Source: Halonatronomonas sp051745085 (lineage in GTDB: Bacteria; Bacillota; Halanaerobiia; Halanaerobiales; Halarsenatibacteraceae). From it: a stretch of 25,736 nucleotides of DNA. Made by a program: the position numbers and the translations under genes. Of the stretch, positions 1 through 8,127 are shown piece by piece. The notes under the pieces were generated by a model, which saw only the letters and a list, made by a program, of their open reading frames with translations, ran no database searches and was not told the origin of the DNA. The stretch is from the NCBI GenBank assembly GCA_051745085.1, contig JBNJDR010000025.1, positions 1-25,736 on the forward strand. Reading direction: 5' to 3'. Positions within the stretch are counted from its first letter, which is position 1; each line of letters starts with the position of its first letter.

Positions 1-83
1 TTCGCTTTTTACTCTGAGAGAAGCATACATATTACAGTCATCCTTTCAGTTTGTATTACAAGATTATACTTCTCTTTAAATAG

Positions 84-129
84 AAAAAAACCTGCCAATA
101 ACAGGTAAAAATTTCGTGTTATTAGCAGG
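84..129 (-). terminator. Rho-independent terminator of the DUF362 gene
   Basis: Arms at 91-102 and 118-129 form a 12-bp stem. Read on the minus strand it has only a single G-U wobble, and it is followed at 90-84 by a run of seven T. On the plus strand the same stem has a C-A mismatch and no following T run, so it serves the minus-strand gene that ends at 166. Confidence 0.8.
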
Positions 130-165
130 GGTTTCTTATTGATTTTTAGCTATAACTTGATTTTT

Positions 166-1284
166 TTAAATTTTTATTAATTCATAGTCCCTACTGCCCA
201 GCCCGATTTCTTCTGCATATTCGATCTGGCGGACACCACCGTCAGTTGAAGAATGAACAAGTTTGAACTTATTTTTGCCTTGGGCGGATCCAGCTTCTTC
301 AGGAATAGCTGTATTAGGTAATGCTTCGGCCTCTTTGGTTAAGTCTAATGAAGCTTGTTCCAGGGCTACCGGATCGAGGCTGGCTAGAATACCTATATCT
401 TTCACTAAAGGCTGATCACTCCAGGGGGAGCAGTCACAGTCAGGAGCTACATTATTAATAAAATTGATGTAACCTACTTTATTATTTAGAGCTTTAAGTA
501 CTCCAGCAGTAAATTCTACCTGTCTTTCCTGGACCTCTTTGCTGCCGCCTTCCCATTCAATACTTATGGCTTCAGTTGGACATGTAACTACACATTCGCC
601 ACAACCGATGCATTTTTCTTTGATTATATAACTTTTATCGTCGTTAATAACAATTGCATCTTCAGGACAGAAACGGACACAATCTTTACACTTAATACAG
701 TGTTCTTCTGTGATCGATGGGAGAACAGTGGAGTGCATCATCTGTTTACCGCTTCTGCTGCCTAAACCCATGCCGATATTTTTGAAAGTTCCGCCAAAGC
801 CAGTAAGTCCATGGCCTTTAAAGTGAGCTAAACTGATCATGCCGTCAGCATGACAAATTTCGCTGCCAATTTTGACAAACTCAAAATGCTTTAAATTGAC
901 ATCTATCTCTATATAAGATTTGCCGGTGATGCCATCGGCAATAATCAGGGGAGCGCCAACTGTACTGTAACCAAATCCGTTCGCAATGGCAGTTTCAAGG
1001 TGATCCACACTATTTGCTCTTTCTCCCACATAAAGAGTGTTAGCATCTGTCAGAAAAGGTTTGCCTCCCGCTTCTTTAATAGCCTGTACCATTCTTCTGG
1101 TATAAATCGGTCTAATAAAAGCAGTGTTCCCCATTTCTCCGAAATGTTGTTTGATTCCGATAAGTTCATCTTTATTAATAAGCTCGTTCATGCCAGATTT
1201 TTTGAAAAGGCGGTATAATTTTTCAATCATGCTCTGACTTTTTTTACTTGCTCGCGTTGAGGCGTAATATACTTTTTCAGTCAT
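166..1284 (-). CDS. DUF362 domain protein with two 4Fe-4S clusters
   Basis: This 372-residue protein has a DUF362 module in about residues 35-190, followed by a bacterial ferredoxin-type insert. The insert carries two complete CxxCxxCxxxCP motifs (C196, C199, C202, C206 and C225, C228, C231, C235), each expected to hold a [4Fe-4S] cluster. No signal peptide or membrane segment is seen, so it is probably cytoplasmic. DUF362 proteins are common in anaerobes; their reaction is not established, and a redox or electron-transfer role is inferred only from the clusters. The start is ATG with an AAAGGGTG-like ribosome site. The gene stands alone, divergent from guaB, with its own terminator. Family assignment is firm and function is unknown. 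Confidence 0.85.
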   Translation of the reverse strand: MTEKVYYASTRASKKSQSMIEKLYRLFKKSGMNELINKDELIGIKQHFGEMGNTAFIRPIYTRRMVQAIKEAGGKPFLTDANTLYVGERANSVDHLETAIANGFGYSTVGAPLIIADGITGKSYIEIDVNLKHFEFVKIGSEICHADGMISLAHFKGHGLTGFGGTFKNIGMGLGSRSGKQMMHSTVLPSITEEHCIKCKDCVRFCPEDAIVINDDKSYIIKEKCIGCGECVVTCPTEAISIEWEGGSKEVQERQVEFTAGVLKALNNKVGYINFINNVAPDCDCSPWSDQPLVKDIGILASLDPVALEQASLDLTKEAEALPNTAIPEEAGSAQGKNKFKLVHSSTDGGVRQIEYAEEIGLGSRDYELIKI

Positions 1285-1313
1285 TAGACAACACCCTTTC
1301 TTTATTTATTATT

Positions 1314-1331
1314 TTGAACAAAGTTGTTCAA
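1314..1331. promoter_or_regulatory. 18-base palindrome, candidate operator
   Basis: TTGAACAAAGTTGTTCAA has two perfect 8-base arms around AG. It lies between the DUF362 start codon and a TATAAT-like minus-strand -10 box at 1342-1337, so it would cover the transcription start of the DUF362 gene. The 6-base gap between GAAC and GTTC does not fit the usual LexA box, and the arms do not match the Rex consensus. The binding protein is unknown. Confidence 0.4.
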
Positions 1332-1336
1332 TGTTT

Positions 1337-1366
1337 ATTATAACTTGTTAAAGGCAAGTACTGCAA
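1337..1366 (-). promoter_or_regulatory. Candidate promoter for the DUF362 gene
   Basis: The minus strand reads TATAAT at 1342-1337, a perfect -10 box. About 18 bases upstream is only a weak -35 (TTGCAG, 1366-1361). Transcription would start near 1330, inside the palindrome at 1314-1331. Confidence 0.4.
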
Positions 1367-1376
1367 GGTTAATTTC

Positions 1377-1444
1377 TTGACAGGGTATGATATCTTTGTT
1401 AAACTGATTTAAATATTGACAAGTTCGTAATTAAGCTTATTAAA
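1377..1444 (+). promoter_or_regulatory. Candidate promoters for guaB
   Basis: Two perfect TTGACA -35 boxes occur, at 1377-1382 and 1416-1421. The first is followed after 17 bases by TAAACT (1400-1405), giving a leader of about 50 bases. The second is followed after 16 bases by TATTAA (1438-1443) but would start transcription almost at the ribosome site, so the first is preferred. No purine riboswitch fold is seen in the leader. Confidence 0.45.
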
Positions 1445-1464
1445 ACCTTAAGGAGGTTTAAGGG

Positions 1465-2937
1465 ATGGATTTTCAGGAAGGAAAAGTTATTAGTAAAGCG
1501 TTAACATTTGATGATGTTCTGCTCTTGCCCGCACACTCAGAAGTTATACCTAAAGAAGTTTCTATCACGACCAGCTTAACAGAAAATATTGAGCTGAAAG
1601 TTCCGATCTTGAGTGCAGGGATGGATACGGTTACAGATGCCAAAATGGCGATAGCAATGGCCCGAGAAGGTGGAATCGGAGTTATTCATAAAAACTTGCT
1701 TCCTGGAGACCAGGCTGCCGAAGTAGAAAAAGTAAAAAGATCTGAGAGTGGGGTTATTATTGACCCGTTTTATCTGTCACCAGATGACATGATTAGTCAG
1801 GCAGAAAATCTTATGTCTCGTTTTCGCATATCTGGGGTTCCGATAGTAGATAAAAATAAAAAACTTGTGGGTATTATAACGAATAGGGATTTACGTTTTG
1901 TGGAAGATTACGATCGTCCTATAGCAGAAGTGATGACGGATGAAGGTTTGGTTACCTCCTCGGTAGGAACTACGTTAGAAGAAGCTAAGAAGATTTTACA
2001 AAAGCATAAAATAGAAAAATTACCATTGATTGATGAAGATGGCATATTGATGGGTTTAATTACAATTAAAGATATAGAAAAATCTCGCAAGTATCCCGAT
2101 GCCTCCAAAGATGGAAAAGGAAGATTACAAGTTGCTGCTGCCATAGGTGTGGGCGAGGACGAAATACAGCGGGCCGAGATGTTGATTAAAGCAAAAGTGG
2201 ATATGATTGTAATCGATACTGCTCACGGCCATTCATCTGGAGTTATTTCAATGACAAGGAAATTAAGGGATAAATATCCAGAGATTGATATTATGGCAGG
2301 CAATGTAGCTACCGGAGAGGCTGCTGAAGCTTTGTTTGAAGCAGGAGCTGATGTAGTCAAAGTAGGTGTAGGTCCTGGCTCTATCTGCACAACAAGAGTT
2401 GTAGCTGGGGTAGGAGTACCTCAAATTTCTGCGGTGATGGCCGCTGCCAAAGCTGCTCGCAAGTATGAGGGTACAATTATTGCCGATGGGGGAATTAAGT
2501 ATTCTGGGGATATAGTTAAGGCTATCGCTGCCGGAGCAGATGCAGTAATGGTAGGAAGCATCCTGGCAGGCACAGAAGAAAGCCCAGGTGAAAAAGAAAT
2601 TTACAAAGGAAGAAGCTTTAAAGTTTATCGGGGTATGGGCTCTATGGCGGCTATGAAGAAGGGCAGTAAAGATAGGTACTTTCAGGCTGAAGCAGAAGCG
2701 GATAAACTTGTGCCAGAAGGTGTTGAAGGAAGAGTTCCCTTTAAAGGCCCATTAGCGGATACGATCTATCAACTAGCGGGAGGGCTTAGAGCTGGCATGG
2801 GTTATTGTGGTGCACCTGATATCCTCACCTTACAAGAAGAAGGTAAGTTTGTTCAAATCACCGCAGCAGGTTTAAAAGAAAGTCACCCCCATGATGTTAG
2901 TATTACCAGAGAAGCACCTAATTATAGCGTAGATTAA
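1465..2937 (+). CDS. guaB: Inosine-5'-monophosphate dehydrogenase
   Basis: The enzyme oxidises IMP to XMP with NAD+, the committed step of GMP synthesis in the cytoplasm. The 490 residues are normal for the family. A TIM-barrel catalytic domain is interrupted by a pair of CBS domains at about residues 95-215. The catalytic loop GPGSICTTR has its nucleophile at C308, and the later YRGMGSM segment is the usual phosphate/flap region. The ATG follows an AGGAGG at 1451-1456 with 8-base spacing. No terminator follows, but a separate candidate promoter precedes trxB. The biosynthetic gene is distant from the purine-degradation cluster later in the window, so no direct link is claimed. Confidence 0.98.
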   Translation: MDFQEGKVISKALTFDDVLLLPAHSEVIPKEVSITTSLTENIELKVPILSAGMDTVTDAKMAIAMAREGGIGVIHKNLLPGDQAAEVEKVKRSESGVIIDPFYLSPDDMISQAENLMSRFRISGVPIVDKNKKLVGIITNRDLRFVEDYDRPIAEVMTDEGLVTSSVGTTLEEAKKILQKHKIEKLPLIDEDGILMGLITIKDIEKSRKYPDASKDGKGRLQVAAAIGVGEDEIQRAEMLIKAKVDMIVIDTAHGHSSGVISMTRKLRDKYPEIDIMAGNVATGEAAEALFEAGADVVKVGVGPGSICTTRVVAGVGVPQISAVMAAAKAARKYEGTIIADGGIKYSGDIVKAIAAGADAVMVGSILAGTEESPGEKEIYKGRSFKVYRGMGSMAAMKKGSKDRYFQAEAEADKLVPEGVEGRVPFKGPLADTIYQLAGGLRAGMGYCGAPDILTLQEEGKFVQITAAGLKESHPHDVSITREAPNYSVD

Positions 2938-2956
2938 ATTGTGTTCTATTTAACTG

Positions 2957-2985
2957 TTGTGATTAGCTTTTCAGGATAAGATAAT
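2957..2985 (+). promoter_or_regulatory. Candidate promoter for trxB
   Basis: TTGTGA (2957-2962) and GATAAT (2980-2985) are separated by exactly 17 bases in the 88-base gap between guaB and trxB. Transcription would start near 2992. Confidence 0.4.
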
Positions 2986-3025
2986 AAATGGTGTTAATTA
3001 AATCATTTGTTTTAGGGGGTTATCA

Positions 3026-3970
3026 GTGTTTATGGCAGACGATAAAAATAAAAAAATAGAAGAATTAGTTATTATAGGAAGTGGGCCAGCGGGATTGACT
3101 GCAGCTATTTATGCTGGGAGAGCAGGGCTGAATCCGATAGTTATTGGAGGAGAGCAGCCTGGTGGACAGATTATCAACACCAGTACTTTAGAAAACTTTC
3201 CAGGTTTTCCTGATGCAATTTCTGGGCCAGAATTTGGTCAGAAATTAATAGAGCAGGCAGGAAATTTTAATGTTGAACTTGATTTTGACGTTGTAGAAAA
3301 GCTAGATTTAACTGAGAGGCCTTATGTCATATCCACCACTCTGGATACCTATTATACTAAATCGGTTTTAATTGCTACAGGCGCAAAGCCAAGGCAGTTA
3401 GGTCTTCCTAATGAAAATAAACTGATAGGTAGTGGAGTTTCTTATTGCGCTACTTGTGATGGTGCTTTATATCGAGATAAAGTCGTGGCAGTAGTAGGTG
3501 GAGGAGATGTGGCTTTAGAAGAAGCTGATTTTCTTACCAGGTTTGCTAAAAAAGTTTATTTAATTCATCGTCGGGACGAATTTAGAGGTTCTCAAATTCT
3601 TCAGGATAGGGTAAATGAAAATCCTGATATAGAATGCTTGTGCAGTACAGAAATCGAACAGCTTCTTGAAGATGAAAAGGGGTTATCCGGTCTAAAAGTT
3701 TTTGAGAAAAAATCTGGGGAAATCAGGAATATTCCCGATGTTAACGGTGTATTTGTTGCGATTGGTTATCAGCCTAATAATGAATTATTCAAAAATATGT
3801 TAAACCTAAATGATTCAGGTTATATAATCACAGATGATCATCAAGAAACCAATATTCCTGGAGTGTTTGCAGCTGGTGATATTCAAGATCAGCGTTATCA
3901 ACAGGTAATTACGGCTGCAGCAAGCGGGGCTAAGGCTGCTATGGAAATAGATAAACATCTTAATGAGTAA
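3026..3970 (+). CDS. trxB: Thioredoxin reductase
   Basis: This flavoprotein transfers electrons from NADPH through FAD and a redox disulfide to thioredoxin. The 314 residues are typical. In order are the FAD-binding GSGPAG (residues 18-23), the redox-active CATC (C141, C144), the pyridine-nucleotide loop GGGDVA (158-163), the HRR motif that normally contacts the NADPH 2'-phosphate, and the C-terminal AAGD FAD motif near residue 288. GTG at 3026 is chosen because the G-rich ribosome site at 3014-3019 is 6 bases away; the in-frame ATG at 3032 would be 12 bases away. It is probably a single-gene unit, closed by the terminator at 4005-4034. A ferredoxin- or flavin-dependent relative cannot be excluded, but the NADPH motifs argue against it. 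Confidence 0.95.
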   Translation: MFMADDKNKKIEELVIIGSGPAGLTAAIYAGRAGLNPIVIGGEQPGGQIINTSTLENFPGFPDAISGPEFGQKLIEQAGNFNVELDFDVVEKLDLTERPYVISTTLDTYYTKSVLIATGAKPRQLGLPNENKLIGSGVSYCATCDGALYRDKVVAVVGGGDVALEEADFLTRFAKKVYLIHRRDEFRGSQILQDRVNENPDIECLCSTEIEQLLEDEKGLSGLKVFEKKSGEIRNIPDVNGVFVAIGYQPNNELFKNMLNLNDSGYIITDDHQETNIPGVFAAGDIQDQRYQQVITAAASGAKAAMEIDKHLNE

Positions 3971-4004
3971 TAGTTATATTTCGAAAAATTATTAAATCAA
4001 AGTT

Positions 4005-4034
4005 AAAGGGAGGCCATGGGGCCACCCTTTTTTT
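4005..4034 (+). terminator. Rho-independent terminator after trxB
   Basis: Arms 4005-4015 and 4020-4030 form an 11-bp stem with one A-A mismatch and a 4-base loop. It is GC-rich at the top and runs straight into seven T. Confidence 0.85.
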
Positions 4035-4047
4035 GTCTAAAAAAATA

Positions 4048-4056
4048 TGGTATGAT
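4048..4056 (+). promoter_or_regulatory. Candidate extended -10 promoter for the tmk operon
   Basis: TGGTATGAT is an extended -10 element (TGn plus a 5/6 match to TATAAT). It lies just after the trxB terminator and about 55 bases before the tmk start. No convincing -35 box is present, as is common for extended -10 promoters. Confidence 0.45.
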
Positions 4057-4110
4057 AAAAATGATTAGATAATGATACGTAATCTTTCGTATAGATAAGG
4101 AGAGAATTTA

Positions 4111-4746
4111 ATGGCAGGTTTTTTCATTACGCTGGAAGGTATTGAGGGTTCTGGTAAAACTACTCAGCAAAAAAATATAAGTAGCTATCTGACAGCTCAG
4201 GGTGAAAAAGTCTTATTAACCCGGGAACCAGGTGCCACTAGATTAGGCGAGCAGATAAGGAATATTTTGCTTGATCCTGACTGGGTAGAAATGACTTCTC
4301 GAGCTGAAATTTTGCTCTACGCAGCGGATAGGGCACAACATATAGAAGAAGTTGTTCGACCTGCTTTAGCTGAAGATAAGATAGTGATTTCAGATCGCTA
4401 TTATGATTCTAATATCGCATATCAGGGTTATGGTCGCGGTCTTGATGTAGAAATGGTGGAACAAATTAATAACTGGGCTGTTAGCTATCTTACCCCGGAC
4501 CTGACCATTCTGTTTGATCTACCAGTAGAAGTTGGTTTATCTAGAGTTTATGCAAGGTCTAGTGATAAAAAGGGAGACCGGCTGGAGAGAGAAAAACTTT
4601 CTTTTCATAAGCGGGTTCGGCGCGGATATTTGCAGTTAGCAGAAAGTTTAGACCGCTTTGTTATCGTTGATGCTGACAGACCCTCTAATCAGATCAAGGC
4701 TGAACTAAATGTGATTTTAAAGGAGCGGTTATATAATGGGGGATAA
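4111..4746 (+). CDS. tmk: Thymidylate kinase
   Basis: The enzyme phosphorylates dTMP to dTDP with ATP for DNA synthesis. The 211 residues are normal. The P-loop GIEGSGKTT is at residues 10-18, followed by TREPGATRLGE, the DRYYDSNIAYQG substrate motif and a basic LID segment. The ATG has an AAGGAGAG ribosome site at 4098-4105. It is the first gene of the block running to metG and follows the trxB terminator. Its 3' end overlaps the darA start by 11 bases, implying coupled translation. Confidence 0.97.
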   Translation: MAGFFITLEGIEGSGKTTQQKNISSYLTAQGEKVLLTREPGATRLGEQIRNILLDPDWVEMTSRAEILLYAADRAQHIEEVVRPALAEDKIVISDRYYDSNIAYQGYGRGLDVEMVEQINNWAVSYLTPDLTILFDLPVEVGLSRVYARSSDKKGDRLEREKLSFHKRVRRGYLQLAESLDRFVIVDADRPSNQIKAELNVILKERLYNGG

Positions 4747-5086
4747 TTCTACTAAGATGAAAATGGTTATAGCGATAGTTCATGATTCTGACGCTAGCTC
4801 TCTTAGAGATAATCTCACCAAAGCTAGATTTCAGATAACTAAATTAAGCAGCAGCGGCGGATTTCTGCGCGAAGGAAATACGATTTTTGTCATTGGGACT
4901 GAAGAAAAATATCTAGATGAATTAATTGAAATTCTTAAAGAAAACTGCGAGCATAGAGATGAAACAGTGGCCTCTATGTCTCCTGTAGCTAATTCATTAG
5001 AAAGTTATTATTCTTTTCCTATGGAAGTTGAAGTAGGAGGAGCGACGGTTTTTGTAATCGATGTTGAACAGTTTTATAAATTATAG
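4736..5086 (+). CDS. darA: Cyclic-di-AMP receptor of the DarA/PstA/YaaQ family
   Basis: This 116-residue PII-like protein binds cyclic di-AMP as a trimer; its output partner is not settled in any organism I know of. The family signature is seen in the N-terminal beta-alpha-beta segment, in the SSSGGFLREGNT stretch at about residues 38-49, and in the C-terminal GGATVFVIDVEQF. ATG 4736 lies inside the end of tmk with AAGGAG at 4720-4725. The position between tmk and holB matches B. subtilis yaaQ, although yaaR, which lies between yaaQ and holB there, is absent. Assignment is strong from sequence and synteny. Confidence 0.93.
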   Translation: MGDNSTKMKMVIAIVHDSDASSLRDNLTKARFQITKLSSSGGFLREGNTIFVIGTEEKYLDELIEILKENCEHRDETVASMSPVANSLESYYSFPMEVEVGGATVFVIDVEQFYKL

Positions 5087-5096
5087 AGGTGAAGTT

Positions 5097-6125
5097 ATGG
5101 CGCTTAAAGATATCCCTGATCAACAGAAAGTAAAAAAACTATTATTAAAGCAATTGGCTCAGGATAGGTTAAGCCATGCATATTTATTTTTAGGGCCTGT
5201 CGGGGTGGGGCAGAAGCAGCTTGCCTTAACTTTAGCTAAAACATATTTTTGTAAAAACAAAACAGAAGACTGCTGTGATAGCTGCCTTAATTGTCAGAAA
5301 ATAAATCATGATAATCATCCAGACGTAGATGTAATCGGGTTAAAAGAGGGCAAAAAACAATTGGGAATAGATATGATCAGAGAAATGCAGCGTCGGCTAG
5401 CCTACCGTCCTTATGAAGGTGGTCGGCGGTTTTTTATTATAGATAATGCAGATCAGATGACAGAGGAAGCTGCAAACTCTTTATTGAAAACTTTAGAAGA
5501 ACCTCCTGATTATGCCACTCTGATTTTAATTGCCAGGGATGAAAATAAGTTGCTACCAACTATTATTTCCCGCTGTCAGAAATTAAGATTCAGTTTGCTT
5601 TCGGATGAAATTTTGGCAAATTATTTTAAACAAAATGGAATAAAGACCGAAAGTTTACAAATATTAATTCAGTTGGCCGGAGGTAGCTTAGAAAAAGCAA
5701 GAAACTTAATTGAAAAAGGCGAAATATTGGAGATGAGGCAGGAACTGCTCGCCTTTTTAGTTGAATTAGATAAGAAAAGCCGAGTAGAAGTGCTAGAAGC
5801 TGCTGGTAGATGGGCAGAATGGCTGGAGCAGGATCTTCCTCTTTTTGATTTGCTTATAGATTGGTATAGAGATATAATAGTATTTGAGGATACAAAAAAA
5901 GAACGCTTAAATAATATAGATTTTTATCAGGATATACAATATTTTAATCAGTTATATGAAAAACAGGAACTGCTCAAGGAGATAGAATTGATCAATAGTT
6001 TTAGACAAAGTATAAAAGCTAATGTGAAAGTGGAACTTGCGCTGCAGGTTTTGCTATTAAAGATACGAACTAAGAGGTGTAAATATGAAGAAAGTAATCG
6101 GAGTGACATTTCGGCCGGCAGGTAA
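5097..6125 (+). CDS. holB: DNA polymerase III delta' subunit
   Basis: Delta' is the rigid stator of the clamp loader that places the sliding clamp on DNA. The start is ATG 5097, 5 bases after AGGTG, giving 342 residues; an in-frame start at 5061 would lie inside darA and lacks a better ribosome site. A zinc module has C52, C60, C63 and C66. The segment LLKTLEEPP and the sensor SRC motif (ISRCQ) are typical of the family. The Walker A region reads GPVGVGQKQLA (residues 33-43), with Gln where the usual Lys stands, consistent with a stator that need not bind ATP. The last 41 bases overlap the ricT start in another frame. Confidence 0.94.
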   Translation: MALKDIPDQQKVKKLLLKQLAQDRLSHAYLFLGPVGVGQKQLALTLAKTYFCKNKTEDCCDSCLNCQKINHDNHPDVDVIGLKEGKKQLGIDMIREMQRRLAYRPYEGGRRFFIIDNADQMTEEAANSLLKTLEEPPDYATLILIARDENKLLPTIISRCQKLRFSLLSDEILANYFKQNGIKTESLQILIQLAGGSLEKARNLIEKGEILEMRQELLAFLVELDKKSRVEVLEAAGRWAEWLEQDLPLFDLLIDWYRDIIVFEDTKKERLNNIDFYQDIQYFNQLYEKQELLKEIELINSFRQSIKANVKVELALQVLLLKIRTKRCKYEESNRSDISAGR

Positions 6126-6894
6126 AATATATTATTTTTCTCCTGGTGAATTGGAGCTAGAAAAAAAAGATTATGTTATCGTTGAGACTGCTAGAGGTGT
6201 TGAATTTGGTATGGTAGTAAGTGAACCTAAAATGGTTGCAGATGAAGAACTGGTTTCACCTTTAAAGCCGGTCATTAGAAAAGCAACGGTGGAGGATAAA
6301 TTACAGTACGATGAGAATAAACAGCTGGAAAGAGAAGCGTTTGCTATCTGTCTAGAGAAGATAGAAGATCATGGTTTGCCGATGAAGCTGGTCGATGTGG
6401 AATATACTTTTGATCATAATAAAATCATTTTCTACTTTACCGCCGATGGGAGGGTGGACTTTAGAGAGTTGGTCAAAGATTTAGCAAGTGTCTTTAAAAC
6501 CAGGATCGAACTAAGGCAGATCGGAGTTCGAGATGAAGCTAAACATCTTGGTGGGCTGGGCCCATGTGGTTTGCCTACCTGCTGTTCAACCTTTCTGAGA
6601 GAATTTAAGCCTATTTCTATTAAAATGGCAAAAAAGCAGGACCTTTCTTTGAATCCTGCTAAGATCTCTGGTTTATGTGGACGCTTGATGTGTTGTTTAA
6701 GATATGAGTCTAAATCTTATAAAGAGATGAAAAAGGAAATGCCTAATTATGGGGAAAAAGTAGCAACTGAAACGGGCACCAAAGGTAAAGTGGTGGATCG
6801 CAATTTGATCAAGAAGACGGTTAAGGTTTCCCTTAAGGATGAGACGGTAGAAATAGATGTAAATAACCTGGAAGGATACGAGCTAGATAATTAG
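6085..6894 (+). CDS. ricT: RicT/YaaT, PSP1-domain regulator
   Basis: In B. subtilis RicT acts with RicA and RicF on RNase Y-dependent mRNA processing and affects sporulation, competence and biofilm formation; the complex binds iron-sulfur clusters. This 269-residue protein has the PSP1 fold in its centre and the conserved cysteine pairs GPCGLPTCC (C161, C166, C167) and GLCGRLMCC (C198, C203, C204). The ATG follows AGAGGTG at about 6074-6080 and lies within the last codons of holB. The position between holB and yabA matches yaaT in B. subtilis. No ricA or ricF is in this window. The function in this organism is inferred from the family. Confidence 0.95.
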   Translation: MKKVIGVTFRPAGKIYYFSPGELELEKKDYVIVETARGVEFGMVVSEPKMVADEELVSPLKPVIRKATVEDKLQYDENKQLEREAFAICLEKIEDHGLPMKLVDVEYTFDHNKIIFYFTADGRVDFRELVKDLASVFKTRIELRQIGVRDEAKHLGGLGPCGLPTCCSTFLREFKPISIKMAKKQDLSLNPAKISGLCGRLMCCLRYESKSYKEMKKEMPNYGEKVATETGTKGKVVDRNLIKKTVKVSLKDETVEIDVNNLEGYELDN

Positions 6895-6906
6895 GGGGAT
6901 AAAAGT

Positions 6907-7248
6907 ATGGATGAAGAGGTACTGAGTGCTCTGGCCTATTTCCAGGAAGAAATAGAAGAACTGTCCCAGAGGTTTCAAAACTTAAAAGATATAACGTATG
7001 ATTTATATAGAGAGAATGAGGAATTGCAGCAAGAAAATGCTGATTTAAAAAGATTATTATTTCAACAGCAGGAAGACGAAAATAATGTCAGTTTGCCTGA
7101 AGAAAAACGGGCTTATAGTAATTTAGCTCGTTTATATCAGGAAAATTATCATATTTGTCATTTAAGTTTTGGTGAAAAACGCCAGGGTGATTGTTTATTT
7201 TGTTTACAACTTTTAGAAAATCAAATGGAGGAGGGCAGAGCGATATGA
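6907..7248 (+). CDS. yabA: YabA, replication initiation control protein
   Basis: YabA restrains initiation by binding DnaA and the DnaN clamp. This 113-residue protein has an N-terminal coiled coil (about residues 10-58, heptads rich in Glu, Leu and Gln) and the C-terminal zinc motif HICH...GDCLFC (H82, C84, C96, C99) that defines the family. The ATG is 7 bases after an AGGGGG. The stop overlaps the rsmI start as ATGA, so the two are translationally coupled. Size, motif and synteny agree. Confidence 0.95.
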   Translation: MDEEVLSALAYFQEEIEELSQRFQNLKDITYDLYRENEELQQENADLKRLLFQQQEDENNVSLPEEKRAYSNLARLYQENYHICHLSFGEKRQGDCLFCLQLLENQMEEGRAI

Positions 7249-8099
7249 CTGGAAAGTTATTTCTTTGTCCTACTCCTATTGGTAATTTAGATGATATGAC
7301 CTATAGAGCGGTCAAAGTATTAAAGGAAGTTGATTTGATTGCCTGTGAAGATACCCGCCGCACAGGGAAATTACTCAAACATTTTGAGATTAAAAATGAT
7401 CTACTTAGTTATCATGAGCACAACGAACAAGAAAGAAGTCGGGAGATCATAACCAAGCTGGAGCATAACATGGACATAGCATTGGTTAGTGATGCTGGAA
7501 CCCCCGGGATTTCAGATCCTGGCGAAATTCTAGTTCAGAAAGCAGTGAAGGCAGGAATTACCATCATTCCTCTGCCGGGCCCTTCCGCAGTACTTCCAGC
7601 TTTGATCGTATCAGGGTTTTCTACTGATCGTTTTGTTTTTGAGGGGTTTTTACCCCGGAAGGGAGAAGCAAGAGAAAACCGTTTGGCTGATTTGAAGCTG
7701 GAAACCAGAACAACTGTAGTATATGAATCCCCTTATCGAACAAAAAGTACCGTCACAGATTTAGCTGAAATTATGCCAGAAAGGGAGATTGTTCTGGTCA
7801 GAGAAATTAGTAAGCTGCATGAGGAAATTTTGAGAGGTACAACCCGGGAAATGGTGCAAATATTGCAGGAAAGAGAGATTAAAGGTGAGATTGTCCTGGT
7901 CCTGTCCGGCAGACCGGAAGGACAGGTTGAATTGGAGCTGAATAACATGTCTGTTTTGAATCACCTCAAGCTTCTCATCGATAATGGATATACCAAGAAG
8001 AAAGCGATTAAAGAGGTTGCTGAAATAAGGGGAATACCTAAAAGTCAAGTTTATAAAGAAGCTATCGCGATTGAAGCCAGACCAGAATTTAGAGAATAG
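7245..8099 (+). CDS. rsmI: 16S rRNA 2'-O-ribose C1402 methyltransferase
   Basis: RsmI methylates the ribose of C1402 in the 16S rRNA decoding centre using S-adenosylmethionine. The start is ATG 7245, preceded by GGAGGAGGG at 7227-7235 and overlapping the yabA stop; this gives 284 residues, normal for the family. The tetrapyrrole-methylase fold is marked by the N-terminal CPTPIGNLDDMTYRA, by CEDTRRT (34-40), by VSDAGTPGISDPG (81-93) and by PLPGPSA. It corresponds to B. subtilis yabC, with the intervening yabB and yazA missing. Confidence 0.96.
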   Translation: MTGKLFLCPTPIGNLDDMTYRAVKVLKEVDLIACEDTRRTGKLLKHFEIKNDLLSYHEHNEQERSREIITKLEHNMDIALVSDAGTPGISDPGEILVQKAVKAGITIIPLPGPSAVLPALIVSGFSTDRFVFEGFLPRKGEARENRLADLKLETRTTVVYESPYRTKSTVTDLAEIMPEREIVLVREISKLHEEILRGTTREMVQILQEREIKGEIVLVLSGRPEGQVELELNNMSVLNHLKLLIDNGYTKKKAIKEVAEIRGIPKSQVYKEAIAIEARPEFRE

Positions 8100-8127
8100 A
8101 ATTAACTTGTAGAAAGAGGGTGTAAGT

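Noticed and set aside
1314..1331. LexA or Rex operator upstream of the DUF362 gene
   Set aside because: GAAC and GTTC are six bases apart rather than four, and the TTGTTAA-N4-TTAACAA Rex pattern is absent.
1385..1464. Purine riboswitch before guaB
   Set aside because: The leader is too short and lacks the conserved three-way-junction sequences; the permease leader at 20511-20563 likewise shows none.
5061..5096. Longer holB starting at 5061
   Set aside because: It overlaps the end of darA without a ribosome site, while ATG 5097 has AGGTG 5 bases upstream and begins the conserved sequence.
7191..7244. Longer rsmI starting at 7191
   Set aside because: GGAGGAGGG at 7227-7235 and the ATGA overlap with yabA favour ATG 7245.
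8100..8127. T-box leader before metG
   Set aside because: Only 28 bases separate rsmI from metG.
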